Shown: positions 18,492-28,368, counted from the first letter of the stretch. The stretch: 64,000 bases of DNA from Gammaproteobacteria bacterium (GCA_029244985.1 JAQWQD010000010.1:91828-155827), one strand, 5' to 3'. Notes: generated by a model from the sequence alone, not told the origin. Translations and numbers: made by a program.

Positions 18492-19817
18492 ATGCCTGTA
18501 AATAAACAAATGATCGAAATGTTTAGAGCTTCTTCCGCTTATATCAATGCTCACAGAAACAAAGTATTCGTGGTGTCTCTGAGCGGTGAGGCTCAAGCAG
18601 ATAATAATCTAGCAAATATAGTCTACGATCTCTCACTATTACACAGCCTTGGTGTAAAAATCGTTCTCATACATGGTTCGCGACCACAAATCACAGAAGC
18701 ACTTGCCGCCCAGGGCAAAAAATCAAACTACCATCGCAACCTTCGCGTGACCGAGCCAGATTGCATAGAAACAATCAAACAAGTCGTGGGGGGGCTAAGT
18801 GTCAATCTCGAAGCATTATTTTCTATGGGTACAAGTAACTCACCAATGCATGGTGCCGACATCCGTCTATGCCGAGGAAATTTTATAACCGCAAAGCCCA
18901 TTGGAGTGCATGACGGTATTGATTTTCATTACACAGGAGCCGTGAGAAAAGTTCAAACTTTAGCGATCGAAAAAGAGCTGGTTAACAACAACATCGTTAT
19001 GTTATCTAATTTAGGATACTCATCAACTGGCGAAGTCTTTAACCTTTCCGCTGAGGAGGTTGCAACGGAGGTAGCCATCTCCTTAGGCGCCGATAAGCTA
19101 ATTTTAATGATACCGGCTGATGGGGTCTTAGATGCGTCAGGCGAATTAATTACATCGCTTAATGAAAAAGAGGCCAAGAATCACGCAAGTAAATTGTCAT
19201 TATCTGGAGATCCAGTGGAACTTTGTGTAAGTCACGCTATTGAAGCGGCCTTGCGCGCTTATTCACACGATGTCCATCGATCACATTTAATCAGCTTTAA
19301 AAAAAATGGTGCGCTTTTGCAGGAATTATTTACCCGAGATGGAAACGGCTCCCTAATTAGTAATGATAATTTCGATCAATTGAGACCAGCTTCTATTAAT
19401 GATATAGCAGGAATTTTGGCCCTGATTAAGCCTTTAGAGGAAACTGGCATTTTACTTGAACGGTCCCGCGAGCTGCTTGAAATGGAGATCAAAAACTTTG
19501 TCGTGATCGAATTAGAAAATTCAATAATCGCTTGTGCTGCGCTTTATCCAATTAGCAAAGATTCGGGTGAAGTAGCTTGTGTTGCCATCCACCCTGATTA
19601 TCAAAGAGATGGATTGGGAGATCGACTTTTAATTAATCTTGAAAAAACTGCATTTGAAAAAGGATTCAGCTGTTTGTTTGTCCTGACTACAGTAGCATCT
19701 CATTGGTTTCTTGAAAAAGGGTTTGAACAGAGCGAAGTGGATGCTTTACCAGACCAGCGCAAAGATCTTTACAATCTGCAACGTAAATCTAAAGTACTCA
19801 AAAAAGCTATAAGCTAA
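18492..19817 (+). CDS. argA: Amino-acid N-acetyltransferase (N-acetylglutamate synthase)
   Basis: A 441-aa classical ArgA with an N-terminal amino-acid-kinase-like domain (about 1-290; VLIHGSRPQITEAL, MLSNLGYSSTGEVFNL) and a C-terminal GNAT domain (about 295-430; VAIHPDYQRDGLGDRLL binds acetyl-CoA). It makes N-acetylglutamate, the first committed step of arginine synthesis, and is the usual target of arginine feedback inhibition. Located 10 bases after argE. The stop lies in a palindrome shared with the convergent folA. Confidence 0.96.
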   Translation: MPVNKQMIEMFRASSAYINAHRNKVFVVSLSGEAQADNNLANIVYDLSLLHSLGVKIVLIHGSRPQITEALAAQGKKSNYHRNLRVTEPDCIETIKQVVGGLSVNLEALFSMGTSNSPMHGADIRLCRGNFITAKPIGVHDGIDFHYTGAVRKVQTLAIEKELVNNNIVMLSNLGYSSTGEVFNLSAEEVATEVAISLGADKLILMIPADGVLDASGELITSLNEKEAKNHASKLSLSGDPVELCVSHAIEAALRAYSHDVHRSHLISFKKNGALLQELFTRDGNGSLISNDNFDQLRPASINDIAGILALIKPLEETGILLERSRELLEMEIKNFVVIELENSIIACAALYPISKDSGEVACVAIHPDYQRDGLGDRLLINLEKTAFEKGFSCLFVLTTVASHWFLEKGFEQSEVDALPDQRKDLYNLQRKSKVLKKAIS

Positions 19818-19838
19818 TTGATTACTCAATTAGCTTAT
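19809..19838 (-). terminator. Terminator hairpin between convergent argA and folA
   Basis: A perfect 12-bp stem (19809-19820 with 19827-19838) and a 6-base loop. Read on the minus strand it is followed by AGC and six T (A-run at 19800-19805), so it suits the folA transcript. On the plus strand no T-run follows. The hairpin overlaps the stop codons of both genes. Confidence 0.7.
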
Positions 19839-20338
19839 CGGCGCTGTAATAAACAAATAGTATAGTTATAGGGGTTCGTTTCTGACTTCTTAAAATACTT
19901 TCTAGACACTTCTTTCCACTCATCTTCATTGAATTCAGCGAGAAATGTATCACCTTCAACTTGTGCATGGACTCGAGTTAAGTGGAATCGGTCAGCTAAC
20001 GGCAGTGCCTCTTTATAGAGACCTGCCCCCCCAATTATAAAAGCCTCTTTTGAGCCATCGATAGCAGCAAGATTTTCTGCAAGCTTTATAGCTGCCCCGA
20101 GTGAATTAACAACCTTAGCTTTTTCCGCTTCGTAATTTGAATCTCTACTTATGATAATGTTGGTCCGCCCTGGTAATGGCCTACCTATAGATTCCCAAGT
20201 TTTTCTACCCATAATGATGCTATTGCCCATGGTAGTCCGCTTAAAGTATTTAAGATCTTCTGGAAGCTTCCAAGGCAAACTATTGTTACGACCAATAGTT
20301 CTGTTTTCTGCCATTGCACAAATCAATGCGAGGTTCAT
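19835..20338 (-). CDS. folA: Dihydrofolate reductase
   Basis: A 167-aa NADPH-dependent enzyme regenerating tetrahydrofolate. N-terminal LALICAMAENRTIGRNNSLPWKLP contains the Met20-loop region and the catalytic Asp in PEDLKYFK; MGRKTWESIGRPLPGRTN binds NADPH, and FIIGGAGLY is the second glycine motif. It lies 35 bases downstream of thyA, its metabolic partner, and shares a bidirectional-looking palindrome with argA at the 3' end. Confidence 0.97.
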   Translation of the reverse strand: MNLALICAMAENRTIGRNNSLPWKLPEDLKYFKRTTMGNSIIMGRKTWESIGRPLPGRTNIIISRDSNYEAEKAKVVNSLGAAIKLAENLAAIDGSKEAFIIGGAGLYKEALPLADRFHLTRVHAQVEGDTFLAEFNEDEWKEVSRKYFKKSETNPYNYTICLLQRR

Positions 20339-20373
20339 TTATGTTTTCGCTCTACTGAGTCTTATATCGAAGT

Positions 20374-21225
20374 TTACACAGAGAATGGATAAACAATTGG
20401 ATCATGGTGCTGATAACCCTCTACGGAGAAATCATCAAGCGTGACCCATGTCTCAATGTCTTCCAAAGTTTTTATATCAGGATTGATATGCAAACTTGGT
20501 GGTGGAAAGGGTTTGCGAACTAACTGTGCGTCTCTCATTAACTTGATCTGATCTTCGTAAATATGTGCATTTACAATCTTATGATAGGCCTTCCCTGCTT
20601 TATGACCTGTTATTTGCGCCATGAGTGCAAGAAAGGCAAACACCTGAATCTGATTAAAATTTAGACCTAAAGGAACATCGCAAGAGCGCTGGTAGCTGGT
20701 TAAGTAAAGCGTATCTCCCAATAAAGAAAAAGTATGGGTGTGCATGCAAGGACGCAAGCAACCAAGCTCAAACTCCCCGGGATTATAGAAACTTAGAATT
20801 TCACTGCGATCGTCGAGGCCCTTAGACAAATTGTCTACGATCTTCCGTAACTGATCCAGGGGTGTGCCATCAGGCTTTAGCCAACTTCGGCCTTGCACCC
20901 CATAAACTCGGCCCATATCGTCTTCACCCTTACGAACAGGATTGTTTAACCAGGCTTCGTTGTCATTCGCGTTGGCATCCCAGGTTTTGGCACCAAGGGC
21001 GCGAAAATCTGCGGCATTATCATAGCCTCGCAAGTAACCTAAAAATTCCGCGATGGCAGCCTTCCAGAAACTTTTACGGGTAGTGATTAATGGAAATTCA
21101 TTACTAGCAAGATCATAGGTAAGGTCCGCATCGACAACTGTCAGGCATTTTTTCCCCGTGCGCTTATTTTCTATCCAAGTGCCTTCGCTGATAATGCGCT
21201 GACATAAGGAAAGATATTGCTTCAT
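20374..21225 (-). CDS. thyA: Thymidylate synthase
   Basis: A 283-aa ThyA converting dUMP to dTMP with methylenetetrahydrofolate. The catalytic Cys is in [11 protein letters not shown], phosphate-binding [15 protein letters not shown] follows, and [12 protein letters not shown] is the dUMP ribose-binding stretch. The subgroup differs from E. coli ThyA at the active-site flank (RPCMHTHT instead of PPCHALFQ) and is found in many marine gammaproteobacteria. It precedes folA in a probable lgt-thyA-folA transcript, since dihydrofolate is its by-product. Confidence 0.95.
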   Translation of the reverse strand: MKQYLSLCQRIISEGTWIENKRTGKKCLTVVDADLTYDLASNEFPLITTRKSFWKAAIAEFLGYLRGYDNAADFRALGAKTWDANANDNEAWLNNPVRKGEDDMGRVYGVQGRSWLKPDGTPLDQLRKIVDNLSKGLDDRSEILSFYNPGEFELGCLRPCMHTHTFSLLGDTLYLTSYQRSCDVPLGLNFNQIQVFAFLALMAQITGHKAGKAYHKIVNAHIYEDQIKLMRDAQLVRKPFPPPSLHINPDIKTLEDIETWVTLDDFSVEGYQHHDPIVYPFSV

Positions 21226-21249
21226 AGTTTTAGTATCCGAAAAACTAAA

Positions 21250-22047
21250 TTAATTGACGCTGCGGATAGAAACGTTGCGGTAGGCAAAGAAAATGAGTAC
21301 AAGACCAATAAAAATCATCGGTATGCATAACAATTGCCCCATCGTCATCCAATCAAAGGCAATAAAACCGAGGTGCGAATCTGGTTCTCGGAAAAACTCC
21401 ACAAAAAAGCGGAAACAGCCATAGCATAGCGAGAATAAGCCAGTAACGGCCATACGTGGTTTAGTGGAAGATGAGAACCACCAAACGATAGTGAATAGAA
21501 GAACCCCTTCAAGCATTACCTGATAAAGCTGAGAGGGGTGACGAGCTAAATTATCAACATGAGGAAAAACCATTCCCCAGGCGACATCAGTAGGCCTTCC
21601 CCAAAGTTCGCCGCCAATAAAATTACCCAGGCGCCCTGCTCCTAACCCGAATGGAACAAGTGGGGCAATAAAGTCCATGGTCTTCCAGAAGTCTTTCTCA
21701 ATAGACTTAGAATAGAAATAAAAGGCAAATAATACACCAAATAGCCCACCATGAAATGACATGCCGCCTTCCCAAACTCGAAACAGCCATGTGGGATCAT
21801 CGAGAAATCGATCAAAATTATAGAAAAAGACAGAACCAAAACGACCACCAAATACAGCACCTAAGGCGCCATAAAAAACTAGGTCTGAGATTTGTTCCTC
21901 ACTCCACTGGTCTGGAATCTTTTTCCGGCGATGGCTGGCAAGAACCCATGCCCCGCCAAAGGCGATTATGTACATTGCTCCGTACCAGTGAATACTGATA
22001 GGGCCAATAGCAATTAGGACTGGGTCAAATTGAGGGAAGTTTAACAC
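21250..22047 (-). CDS. lgt: Prolipoprotein diacylglyceryl transferase
   Basis: An integral membrane enzyme that transfers diacylglyceryl from phosphatidylglycerol to the lipobox Cys of prolipoproteins. Key motifs are MSFHGGLFGV, with the essential His, and GLGAGRLGNFIGGELWGR, with the Lgt signature Arg; HPSQLYQ follows. Seven or so membrane segments are visible. The longest frame begins with a TTG at 22110. I chose the GTG at 22047 (265 aa) because VLNFPQFDPVLIAIGP aligns with normal family N-termini; neither start has a clear Shine-Dalgarno. Confidence 0.93.
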   Translation of the reverse strand: MLNFPQFDPVLIAIGPISIHWYGAMYIIAFGGAWVLASHRRKKIPDQWSEEQISDLVFYGALGAVFGGRFGSVFFYNFDRFLDDPTWLFRVWEGGMSFHGGLFGVLFAFYFYSKSIEKDFWKTMDFIAPLVPFGLGAGRLGNFIGGELWGRPTDVAWGMVFPHVDNLARHPSQLYQVMLEGVLLFTIVWWFSSSTKPRMAVTGLFSLCYGCFRFFVEFFREPDSHLGFIAFDWMTMGQLLCIPMIFIGLVLIFFAYRNVSIRSVN

Positions 22048-22178
22048 TACTTTAATTATCCACTGTCGAGAGAAGCTTGTTGTAAGATTTACCGAGAAGT
22101 TGAGCCACAAAGTATATCAAGATTGCACCTATTCGCAGAGATTTGCGGTAATATTTAGTAAAGGAAATAGAAGAATCT

Positions 22179-22964
22179 ATGTGTCTTATCGTTTTTGCCC
22201 ACCAGGCTGAGCCTAGTTACCCCCTGGTTATGGCAGCCAATCGGGATGAGTTTTTCTCCCGTCCCACTCAACATGCAACACTCTGGGAATCTTCTTGCCG
22301 TCACAAGGCTATCTTGGCAGGCAAAGACCTTGTTTCCGGAGGCACCTGGTTAGGAATTACTCGAAATGGTCGATTCAGCGCAGTTACAAACATAAAAAAC
22401 CCCTCTGAATCAGAACAAAAACCTCGATCTCGTGGAGAACTGACGATTAACTTTTTACAAAGTGACATCAGTGTTGACGAATATACTAGCAACCTCGCTG
22501 GACAATTTGATCAATTTGAGGGTTTTAACCTTCTTTTGGGTGATGGGCATAACATGTTTTACATCAATAACTTCGAAAGAGTGGTGACCAAACTAGAACC
22601 CGGTTTTTATGGATTATCAAATGGTAGATTAAATTCGGATTGGCCTAAAGTTAATCGAGTTAGAAATGGCTTACAGCAACTTTTAAAGAAGGAAAAACCC
22701 ATAAGTACGGATCAACTTATCGCTATGATGAACGACCGCGAGCTATCGACTGATACTAATTTACCTGATACCGGACAAACTACGGAACTTGAAAAAGTGA
22801 TCTCTTCAGCTTTCATCATGAACACCGGCCACGGTTATGGAACTTTATGCTCTACGGCAATAATAAAGGAAGCAAACGGAAACACACATTTCAACGAACA
22901 AAATTACGATGTAGCAGGAATAGCGGTAGATAGCCATTACTACAGGTTTTTAGAAAACTCTTAG
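22179..22964 (+). CDS. NRDE family protein (TANGO2-like)
   Basis: A 261-aa member of the NRDE/TANGO2 family. It begins with the diagnostic MCLIVFAHQ, followed by the eponymous AANRDEFFSRPT motif, and contains GGTWLGITRNGRFSAVTN. Eukaryotic TANGO2 has been linked to heme trafficking and lipid metabolism; the bacterial function is unsettled, although heme mobilisation has been reported for bacterial relatives. Cys2 would become the N-terminal residue after Met removal, as in Ntn hydrolases. Divergent from lgt. Confidence 0.9.
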   Translation: MCLIVFAHQAEPSYPLVMAANRDEFFSRPTQHATLWESSCRHKAILAGKDLVSGGTWLGITRNGRFSAVTNIKNPSESEQKPRSRGELTINFLQSDISVDEYTSNLAGQFDQFEGFNLLLGDGHNMFYINNFERVVTKLEPGFYGLSNGRLNSDWPKVNRVRNGLQQLLKKEKPISTDQLIAMMNDRELSTDTNLPDTGQTTELEKVISSAFIMNTGHGYGTLCSTAIIKEANGNTHFNEQNYDVAGIAVDSHYYRFLENS

Positions 22965-23176
22965 GATCTATTCAATACACTTAAAATAGAGAATTGAAAT
23001 GTATATTCCTAGGCTATGCTCAAGCGTAAGCGAAATGGAGAGAGATCATGCTAGCATTCCGCTCTAATAGAATCACCGTCAAGACACTGCTCTTAATAAG
23101 AAACCCAAAGGTTTGCTATTTACCGATAAACCGACCGCGTACCAATAACTTGGTCTCAACTTAACTGAGTTCCTAT

Positions 23177-23773
23177 ATGATAGATGCCAATACCGCTCTG
23201 TTACACCTTAAAGAAGGCAACAAAAAGTTTCGTAATGGAACAACACTTATCAAGGTAGATGAAGCTAGCCGGTTCGATGTTGTGGAGAAACAATCTCCCT
23301 TTGCCATTATTCTAGGCTGCTCAGATTCTCGGGTGCCTTTAGAACTTATCTTTTGTCAGGGATTAGGTGATTTGTTTGTTATTCGTGTAGCCGGGAACGT
23401 CGCCACTCCTTCCCAGATAGGCAGTATTGAATTCGCCGCTCAAAAATTTGGAACGAAACTTGTTGTAGTACTCGGCCACACTTCTTGCGGTGCGGTAAAA
23501 ACTGCTCTCGAAGATTTAGACCAAGAAAAAAGTATCCAATCACCAAACCTAAAAGCCATAGTTGACAGCATCAAACCAGGAATCAAAGATTCTATAAGTG
23601 GCTTAGATTCATATGATGAGAAAATTCAAAGAGCCGTTAGAGCGAATGTGCAGACGTCAATCAACAATCTTATTAATGGGTCGGAAATTCTACGCCAATT
23701 AAGATCAGAGAGCGGACTTAAGATTATCGGTGCAGAATACTGCCTCGAAAGCGGCATTGTAGAGTTTTTATAA
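23177..23773 (+). CDS. can: Beta-class carbonic anhydrase
   Basis: A 198-aa zinc enzyme interconverting CO2 and bicarbonate. The zinc ligands Cys48, His101 and Cys104 are present in GCSDSRVP and GHTSCGAV, with the Asp50-Arg52 dyad. The C-terminal IIGAEYCLESGIVEFL is standard. The protein is of the short type (about 200 aa). No bicarbonate transporter is adjacent. The start is an ATG after a short AT-rich region. Confidence 0.94.
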   Translation: MIDANTALLHLKEGNKKFRNGTTLIKVDEASRFDVVEKQSPFAIILGCSDSRVPLELIFCQGLGDLFVIRVAGNVATPSQIGSIEFAAQKFGTKLVVVLGHTSCGAVKTALEDLDQEKSIQSPNLKAIVDSIKPGIKDSISGLDSYDEKIQRAVRANVQTSINNLINGSEILRQLRSESGLKIIGAEYCLESGIVEFL

Positions 23774-23792
23774 GTCTAACTAACTGCAATTC

Positions 23793-23957
23793 ATGACTGC
23801 AGGAAACAATATCCAGTTTAAGGAAATGATAGAAAAACTCGGTATATTTGATTCTGGAGAGAGCTTTGAATGCACAAGAATATGAGCGGCATCTGGTTTA
23901 AAAGAACAAGCTCTTTACGATATTAGCAAAGAATGTTTCTTAGTAAGTATTAATTAG
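23793..23957 (+). pseudogene. Small open frame interrupted by TGA, unknown
   Basis: An ATG at 23793 opens a 30-codon frame ending at TGA 23883-23885. The same frame continues in protein-like composition for 23 more codons to TAG at 23955-23957. Read through, it would encode about 54 residues with SGLKEQALYDISKECFL at the C-terminus. I see neither a Cys partner nor a convincing hairpin after the TGA, so selenocysteine is unlikely. It may be a decayed small gene or chance. Confidence 0.25.
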
Positions 23958-26223
23958 TTCGAGAAGAGCGTAACAATCGATCGACTCCCGCGTTATATAA
24001 AGCAAGGTCGACCGCGCTTCTAATCGTTTGCGCATCTTCCATTTGCATAACCTGGTCCAGCAAATCTTGGGCCGCACCCAAATTCACACTGCGTATTACA
24101 GATTTTACTTTCAGTAAAGCTGATGCATTCATCGACAGTGTATCGAAACCCATGGCGAGTAAGAGCACTGCAGCGCCCGGATCACCTGCCATCTCACCAC
24201 AGATACTCACGGGTTTCTTTTGTTCCTGAGCCTGCAAAACTACCTGATAGAGCGCATTAAGAACCGCAGGATGAAAAGCACTGTAGAGATTCGCGACTCT
24301 AGGATTGTTTCTATCCACTGCAAGCAAATACTGGGTCAAATCGTTACTTCCGACGGAAATAAAATCTACCAACTTGGCTAAAGCCCTGGTTTGGTAAACC
24401 GCCGCAGGGAGTTCGATCATCACACCGATTGGTGGATATTTGACGTCTAGATTCTCTTGCAAGAGCTCGCGGTGGGCTCGCTTAATTAATTGTGTCGCTG
24501 AGTTAACTTCATTCACATTACTAATCATTGGCAACATGATCTGTAAATTCTCAAGACCGATACTAGCTCGAAGCATTGCTCTTACTTGTGCCATGAAAAT
24601 TTCCGGATGGTCGAGAGTAACTCGAATTCCACGCCATCCAAGAAATGGATTTTCCTCGTCAATTGGAAAGTAAGGTAAGTCTTTATCACCACCAACGTCT
24701 AAGGTACGCATGGTAACAAGCTTCGGAGCAAAAGCTTCGAGCTGCTCGCGATAGATTTTGGTTTGCTCTTGTTCCGAAGGAAAACGTTCACTGAGAAGAA
24801 AGGGAACTTCGGTCCGAAAAAGTCCAATCCCCTCTGCACCCTGGTCTAATGAATGCATTACATCTGACATTAAACCGGTATTTACCCAAAGATGAACCCG
24901 GTGATTATCGGCGGTTTCACAGGGTAAGCCTTTTAGATTTTCAAGTCCCGCCACTAGCTGGTCTTGTTCCTTAATAGTATTTTCGTAACGAGTAAGTAAT
25001 TGCTCAGAAGGGTTGCTAATTATCTCCCCTCGATAGCCGTCCAAAATAATCTGCTTTCCATCTAGATGGTTAAAAGGCAAATCAACTGCACCCATGACAG
25101 TAGGCACACCCATTGTTCGCGCAAGTATAGCGACATGAGAGTTGCCTGAGCCCTTTGCAGATATGAGGCCTTTTAGTTTCTCCGTGGGTACTTCTACTAG
25201 CATGGCAGGCGTTAATTGCTCACTAACCAAGATAGTATCGTCGAGGTACTCGGTAGTAACCGGTTCATCTTCTTGTAAGTAGAAAAGAACCCGACTACAC
25301 AAATCTCGAATGTCTGCGGCCCGCTCGCGAAGATATTCGTCACTCATCATTTCAAATGTGCGAACATGCTCGTTAGCAACGTAGGCGAGCGCGCCTTGGG
25401 CCCAAGATCCCATTTTTATTCTTTCTACAACTTCATTACCTAATGCATCGTCATCTAGCATACGCACATAGACATCAAAAAGCTGTCTTTCCTCTTCAGC
25501 AACTTGCCCAGCCAATTGATTATGTAGCTCACGCATATCGTCCTGAACTGCATTTAGGCATGCATTAAAGAACTCAATTTCTTTTTCAATATTTTTCGTG
25601 TGACGATCAGGTATTTGGTTTAGATCAACCGGCGGAAAAACAACTACAGCCTGGCCGATAGCAACCCCTGATGAACCCGAGATGCCAGGAAATACAGTAT
25701 CAGAAACTTTATGACCTGATGGGCTGAGGCCCTCGATCGCGCCTGTTGCTTCTGCATGGGCGATTACACCGGCTAATTGAGCTGAGAGAGTAATTAAAAA
25801 TGCTTCTTCTCCTTCATCAAAACGGCGTCGGTCTTCATGCTGAACAACGAGTACACCAAGGACAGAGCGGTGGTGAATAATTGGTACGCCGAGAAAAGCA
25901 TGGAAGACTTCTTCACCGGTTTCTTCGATATAGTAATAACTGGGGTGATTGGATGCGTCTTGCAAGTTGATAGGTTCAGCGTGCTTTGCGACCAAGCCTA
26001 CTAAACCTTCGCCTAGCTCAATGCTGACATGTCCAATCGCTTCCTCTTTTAATCCTTCGGAAGCCATTAAGACATGGCTATTGATATCGGTGTCTAGCAG
26101 ATAAACAGAACAGACTTGAGTAGAGAGTGCTTCGCGAACCCGATGAACAATAATGTTCAATGCGGATTGCAAATCTTTCGCCGCGTTGACCTTTTGAACG
26201 ATGCCTCGTAGTTGTTCGAGCAT
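23950..26223 (-). CDS. ptsP: Phosphoenolpyruvate-protein phosphotransferase PtsP (EI-Ntr)
   Basis: A 757-aa enzyme I of the nitrogen PTS. An N-terminal GAF domain (residues about 1-160) that senses glutamine or related signals is followed by the EI phospho-His domain (GSGNSHVAILARTMGVP) and a C-terminal PEP-binding TIM barrel (GWRGIRVTLDHPEIF, VDFISVGSNDLTQYLL, SICGEMAGDP). It autophosphorylates with PEP and passes phosphate to NPr and EIIA-Ntr, whose genes are not in this window. It lies downstream of rppH, the usual gammaproteobacterial arrangement. Confidence 0.96.
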   Translation of the reverse strand: MLEQLRGIVQKVNAAKDLQSALNIIVHRVREALSTQVCSVYLLDTDINSHVLMASEGLKEEAIGHVSIELGEGLVGLVAKHAEPINLQDASNHPSYYYIEETGEEVFHAFLGVPIIHHRSVLGVLVVQHEDRRRFDEGEEAFLITLSAQLAGVIAHAEATGAIEGLSPSGHKVSDTVFPGISGSSGVAIGQAVVVFPPVDLNQIPDRHTKNIEKEIEFFNACLNAVQDDMRELHNQLAGQVAEEERQLFDVYVRMLDDDALGNEVVERIKMGSWAQGALAYVANEHVRTFEMMSDEYLRERAADIRDLCSRVLFYLQEDEPVTTEYLDDTILVSEQLTPAMLVEVPTEKLKGLISAKGSGNSHVAILARTMGVPTVMGAVDLPFNHLDGKQIILDGYRGEIISNPSEQLLTRYENTIKEQDQLVAGLENLKGLPCETADNHRVHLWVNTGLMSDVMHSLDQGAEGIGLFRTEVPFLLSERFPSEQEQTKIYREQLEAFAPKLVTMRTLDVGGDKDLPYFPIDEENPFLGWRGIRVTLDHPEIFMAQVRAMLRASIGLENLQIMLPMISNVNEVNSATQLIKRAHRELLQENLDVKYPPIGVMIELPAAVYQTRALAKLVDFISVGSNDLTQYLLAVDRNNPRVANLYSAFHPAVLNALYQVVLQAQEQKKPVSICGEMAGDPGAAVLLLAMGFDTLSMNASALLKVKSVIRSVNLGAAQDLLDQVMQMEDAQTIRSAVDLALYNAGVDRLLRSSRTN

Positions 26224-26348
26224 ACCTCATCCCGGCAACACCGATTCAATTATTCTAAACTATACATTGAGCGCTCTCGCATTATGAGAGAAAGGTTTCC
26301 CCAGCACAGCTTAATCGGTGGATATTCTAATTAGTTAAAAGAATTTTG

Positions 26349-26837
26349 TTATTGTTGATTTACGTAGTTATTAAGCGGAGCTTCTAATTCTGTAAGAGCC
26401 CGGCGATAAACATCTCTCTTAAATTCAATAACTTGTCCAACTGGATACCAGTATTTCACCCATCGCCAATCATCAAATTCTGGGCGCTCACTCCGGCTTA
26501 GTTCTACCTTACTATCTTTGCCCTCCAAACTTAATAAGAACCACTTTTGTTTTTGCCCGATACATAACGGGCCTTTGTTATAGCGAATGAAATTTTTTGG
26601 CAGACGATAATGTAACCAGTCTGTAGTTTGATAAAGAATTCTGACATCCTTTTCTATCAGTCCAACCTCTTCATCTAACTCACGATAGAGGGCTTGTTCC
26701 AGAGATTCACTTTCTTTTATGCCGCCTTGAGGAAATTGCCAAGCCGACTGCCCGATTCGTTTTGCCCACAGCAAATTACCTTGCTGGTTACAAATTACAA
26801 TTCCCACATTTGGGCGGAAGCCCTCTGAATCAATCAT
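26349..26837 (-). CDS. rppH: RNA pyrophosphohydrolase RppH
   Basis: A 162-aa Nudix hydrolase that removes pyrophosphate from the 5' end of mRNA, starting RNase E decay. The Nudix box is at residues about 38-60 ([20 protein letters not shown] plus VGL), and the N-terminus [16 protein letters not shown] is typical. The C-terminal part [13 protein letters not shown] matches RppH rather than NudJ-type proteins. Upstream of ptsP by 125 bases on the same strand. Confidence 0.95.
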   Translation of the reverse strand: MIDSEGFRPNVGIVICNQQGNLLWAKRIGQSAWQFPQGGIKESESLEQALYRELDEEVGLIEKDVRILYQTTDWLHYRLPKNFIRYNKGPLCIGQKQKWFLLSLEGKDSKVELSRSERPEFDDWRWVKYWYPVGQVIEFKRDVYRRALTELEAPLNNYVNQQ

Positions 26838-27048
26838 ACGTATCTGTTGTTAGACAAATATTTTTCACTATTGTTTCACACTATTTTTAAATGAATCAAT
26901 GGCGAAGGCACTAAGAAAATTTGTTTTTATTTAGTTTATCAGTTATTTAGACGTTATTTATGGATCTCGGCAATGAATAATTTTCGAGAAATTTAGTGCG
27001 AGTTCGGTAGATCCTCACTATATAATGCGGTTTTTGGATGGAATCGAC

Positions 27049-27717
27049 ATGCCACAACGCCTCGCCCTCTTCGATTTAGACAACACTCTGCTTGCTGGAG
27101 ATAGCGACAATGCCTGGGGAGAATTCTTAATAGTAGAGGGTTTGGTTGATGATATTGCACACCGAGAAATCAACACTAAATTCTATAAAGACTATTTAGA
27201 AGGTGTCTTGGATATTCACGCCTATGTCGCTTTTGCTTTGTCGCCAATACTTGACTATACAGAATCAGAACGAAACGCATTGCATACCAAGTATATGCAA
27301 GATGCGATAAATCCAATTTTATTGGAATCAGCATTTGACTTAGTTGCTAAGCATAAAGCTGCTGGAGATTTTTGTTCAATAATTACAGCGACGAATAATT
27401 TTCTAACGAAACCAATTGCGCAGTTGTTCACAATAGATCTGTTGCTTGCAACAGAAGCGGAAGTTATTGACGGCAGACTAACCGGCCGTATTGATGGGAC
27501 TCCTTGTTTTCAAGAAGGTAAGGTAAGGAAGCTAGAACAGTGGCTGACCCAATCAAATTCGGCACTTTCCCTTAAAGACAGTGTGTTCTATACAGATTCA
27601 ATTAATGACCTACCGTTGATGCAGAGGGTGTCAGAGCCAATTGCGGTTGACCCAGATCAGAGACTTGCTGCAATTTCACAAAAAAAAGGTTGGCAAATAC
27701 TAAGCTTGCGTGAATAA
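27049..27717 (+). CDS. HAD-IB family hydrolase (SerB-like phosphatase)
   Basis: A 222-aa haloacid-dehalogenase superfamily phosphatase. Motif I is LALFDLDNTLLAGDSD, motif II IITATNNFLT and motif IV FYTDSINDLPLM, with the C1 cap that places it in subfamily IB. Members act on small phosphomonoesters; the substrate is unknown, and SerB itself is longer. An upstream ATG at 27025 would add eight residues, but ATG 27049 has GGATGGA just before it and starts directly at the catalytic strand. It is divergent from rppH. Confidence 0.88.
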   Translation: MPQRLALFDLDNTLLAGDSDNAWGEFLIVEGLVDDIAHREINTKFYKDYLEGVLDIHAYVAFALSPILDYTESERNALHTKYMQDAINPILLESAFDLVAKHKAAGDFCSIITATNNFLTKPIAQLFTIDLLLATEAEVIDGRLTGRIDGTPCFQEGKVRKLEQWLTQSNSALSLKDSVFYTDSINDLPLMQRVSEPIAVDPDQRLAAISQKKGWQILSLRE

Positions 27718-27796
27718 ATATTTATCGAGAGCACAAATTTATCAACAAATATAATCGATAATTTAGAGTGGTAGAAATAAGACTCTCAATACTACT

Positions 27797-28309
27797 CTAG
27801 CTTATTTGAATCTCTACCATTAAATCATCTGCTATTTGTTCAATCCTCCGTTGCAACACTTCCGGCTCTAAATCTGCTGGTACTCTTAAATTTGCTTTTG
27901 CCTTGAACAATACATCATTGGACATTGGCGCTGGCGAACACTCTGTGGAAAGTTGTTCCACGTTGATTGACAGACTCATGAGGACACGAGAAATTTCCCG
28001 AATTATTCCAGGCCTATCATTGCCAACCAAATTGAGCTTAACAGCTTGTTGAAACTCTATATCGCCGTCAGCATCAGCTCGCTCAATCACTAACTTTAAT
28101 TGATCTGTAATATTTTCTAATGCATGAATAAGCTTGTCCGCATTATTGTCGTTAACACTAACGCGGAGAATTCCTGCGAATTTTCCCGCTAACTGCGACA
28201 TGCTGCTTTCCAGCCAGTTGCCTGAGTTATCTGAAATTATTCGAGCGAGGGACTCAACCAGTCCCGGCTTATCTTCGCCAATTGCCGTGAGTACTAAATA
28301 AGTGGTCAT
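27797..28309 (-). CDS. gcvR: GcvR-like tandem ACT-domain regulator
   Basis: A 170-aa protein of two ACT domains: residues about 1-75 (YLVLTAIGEDKPGLVESLAR) and 88-165 (VKLNLVGNDRPGIIREISR). This is the layout of E. coli GcvR, which binds GcvA and represses the glycine cleavage operon when glycine is low. The gcvTHP genes lie about 16 kb away in this window and no GcvA is seen, so a role in that operon is possible but unproven; a related ACT protein with another target is the alternative. Confidence 0.75.
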   Translation of the reverse strand: MTTYLVLTAIGEDKPGLVESLARIISDNSGNWLESSMSQLAGKFAGILRVSVNDNNADKLIHALENITDQLKLVIERADADGDIEFQQAVKLNLVGNDRPGIIREISRVLMSLSINVEQLSTECSPAPMSNDVLFKAKANLRVPADLEPEVLQRRIEQIADDLMVEIQIS

Positions 28310-28368
28310 CGTTTACCTCTCAAAAAAATAACAACTAAACTAACCAACTAAAATAATGGGCCTAAAGT

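Noticed and set aside
23048..23164. 38-codon ORF with a GGAGAGA ribosome-like site before the carbonic anhydrase gene
   Set aside because: The sequence has a good ribosome site but no recognisable protein pattern and is too short to support alone.
26239..26320. 8-bp inverted repeat with nested hairpin in the rppH-ptsP gap
   Set aside because: An 8-bp repeat at this spacing is common by chance, and no T-tract or conserved motif supports it.
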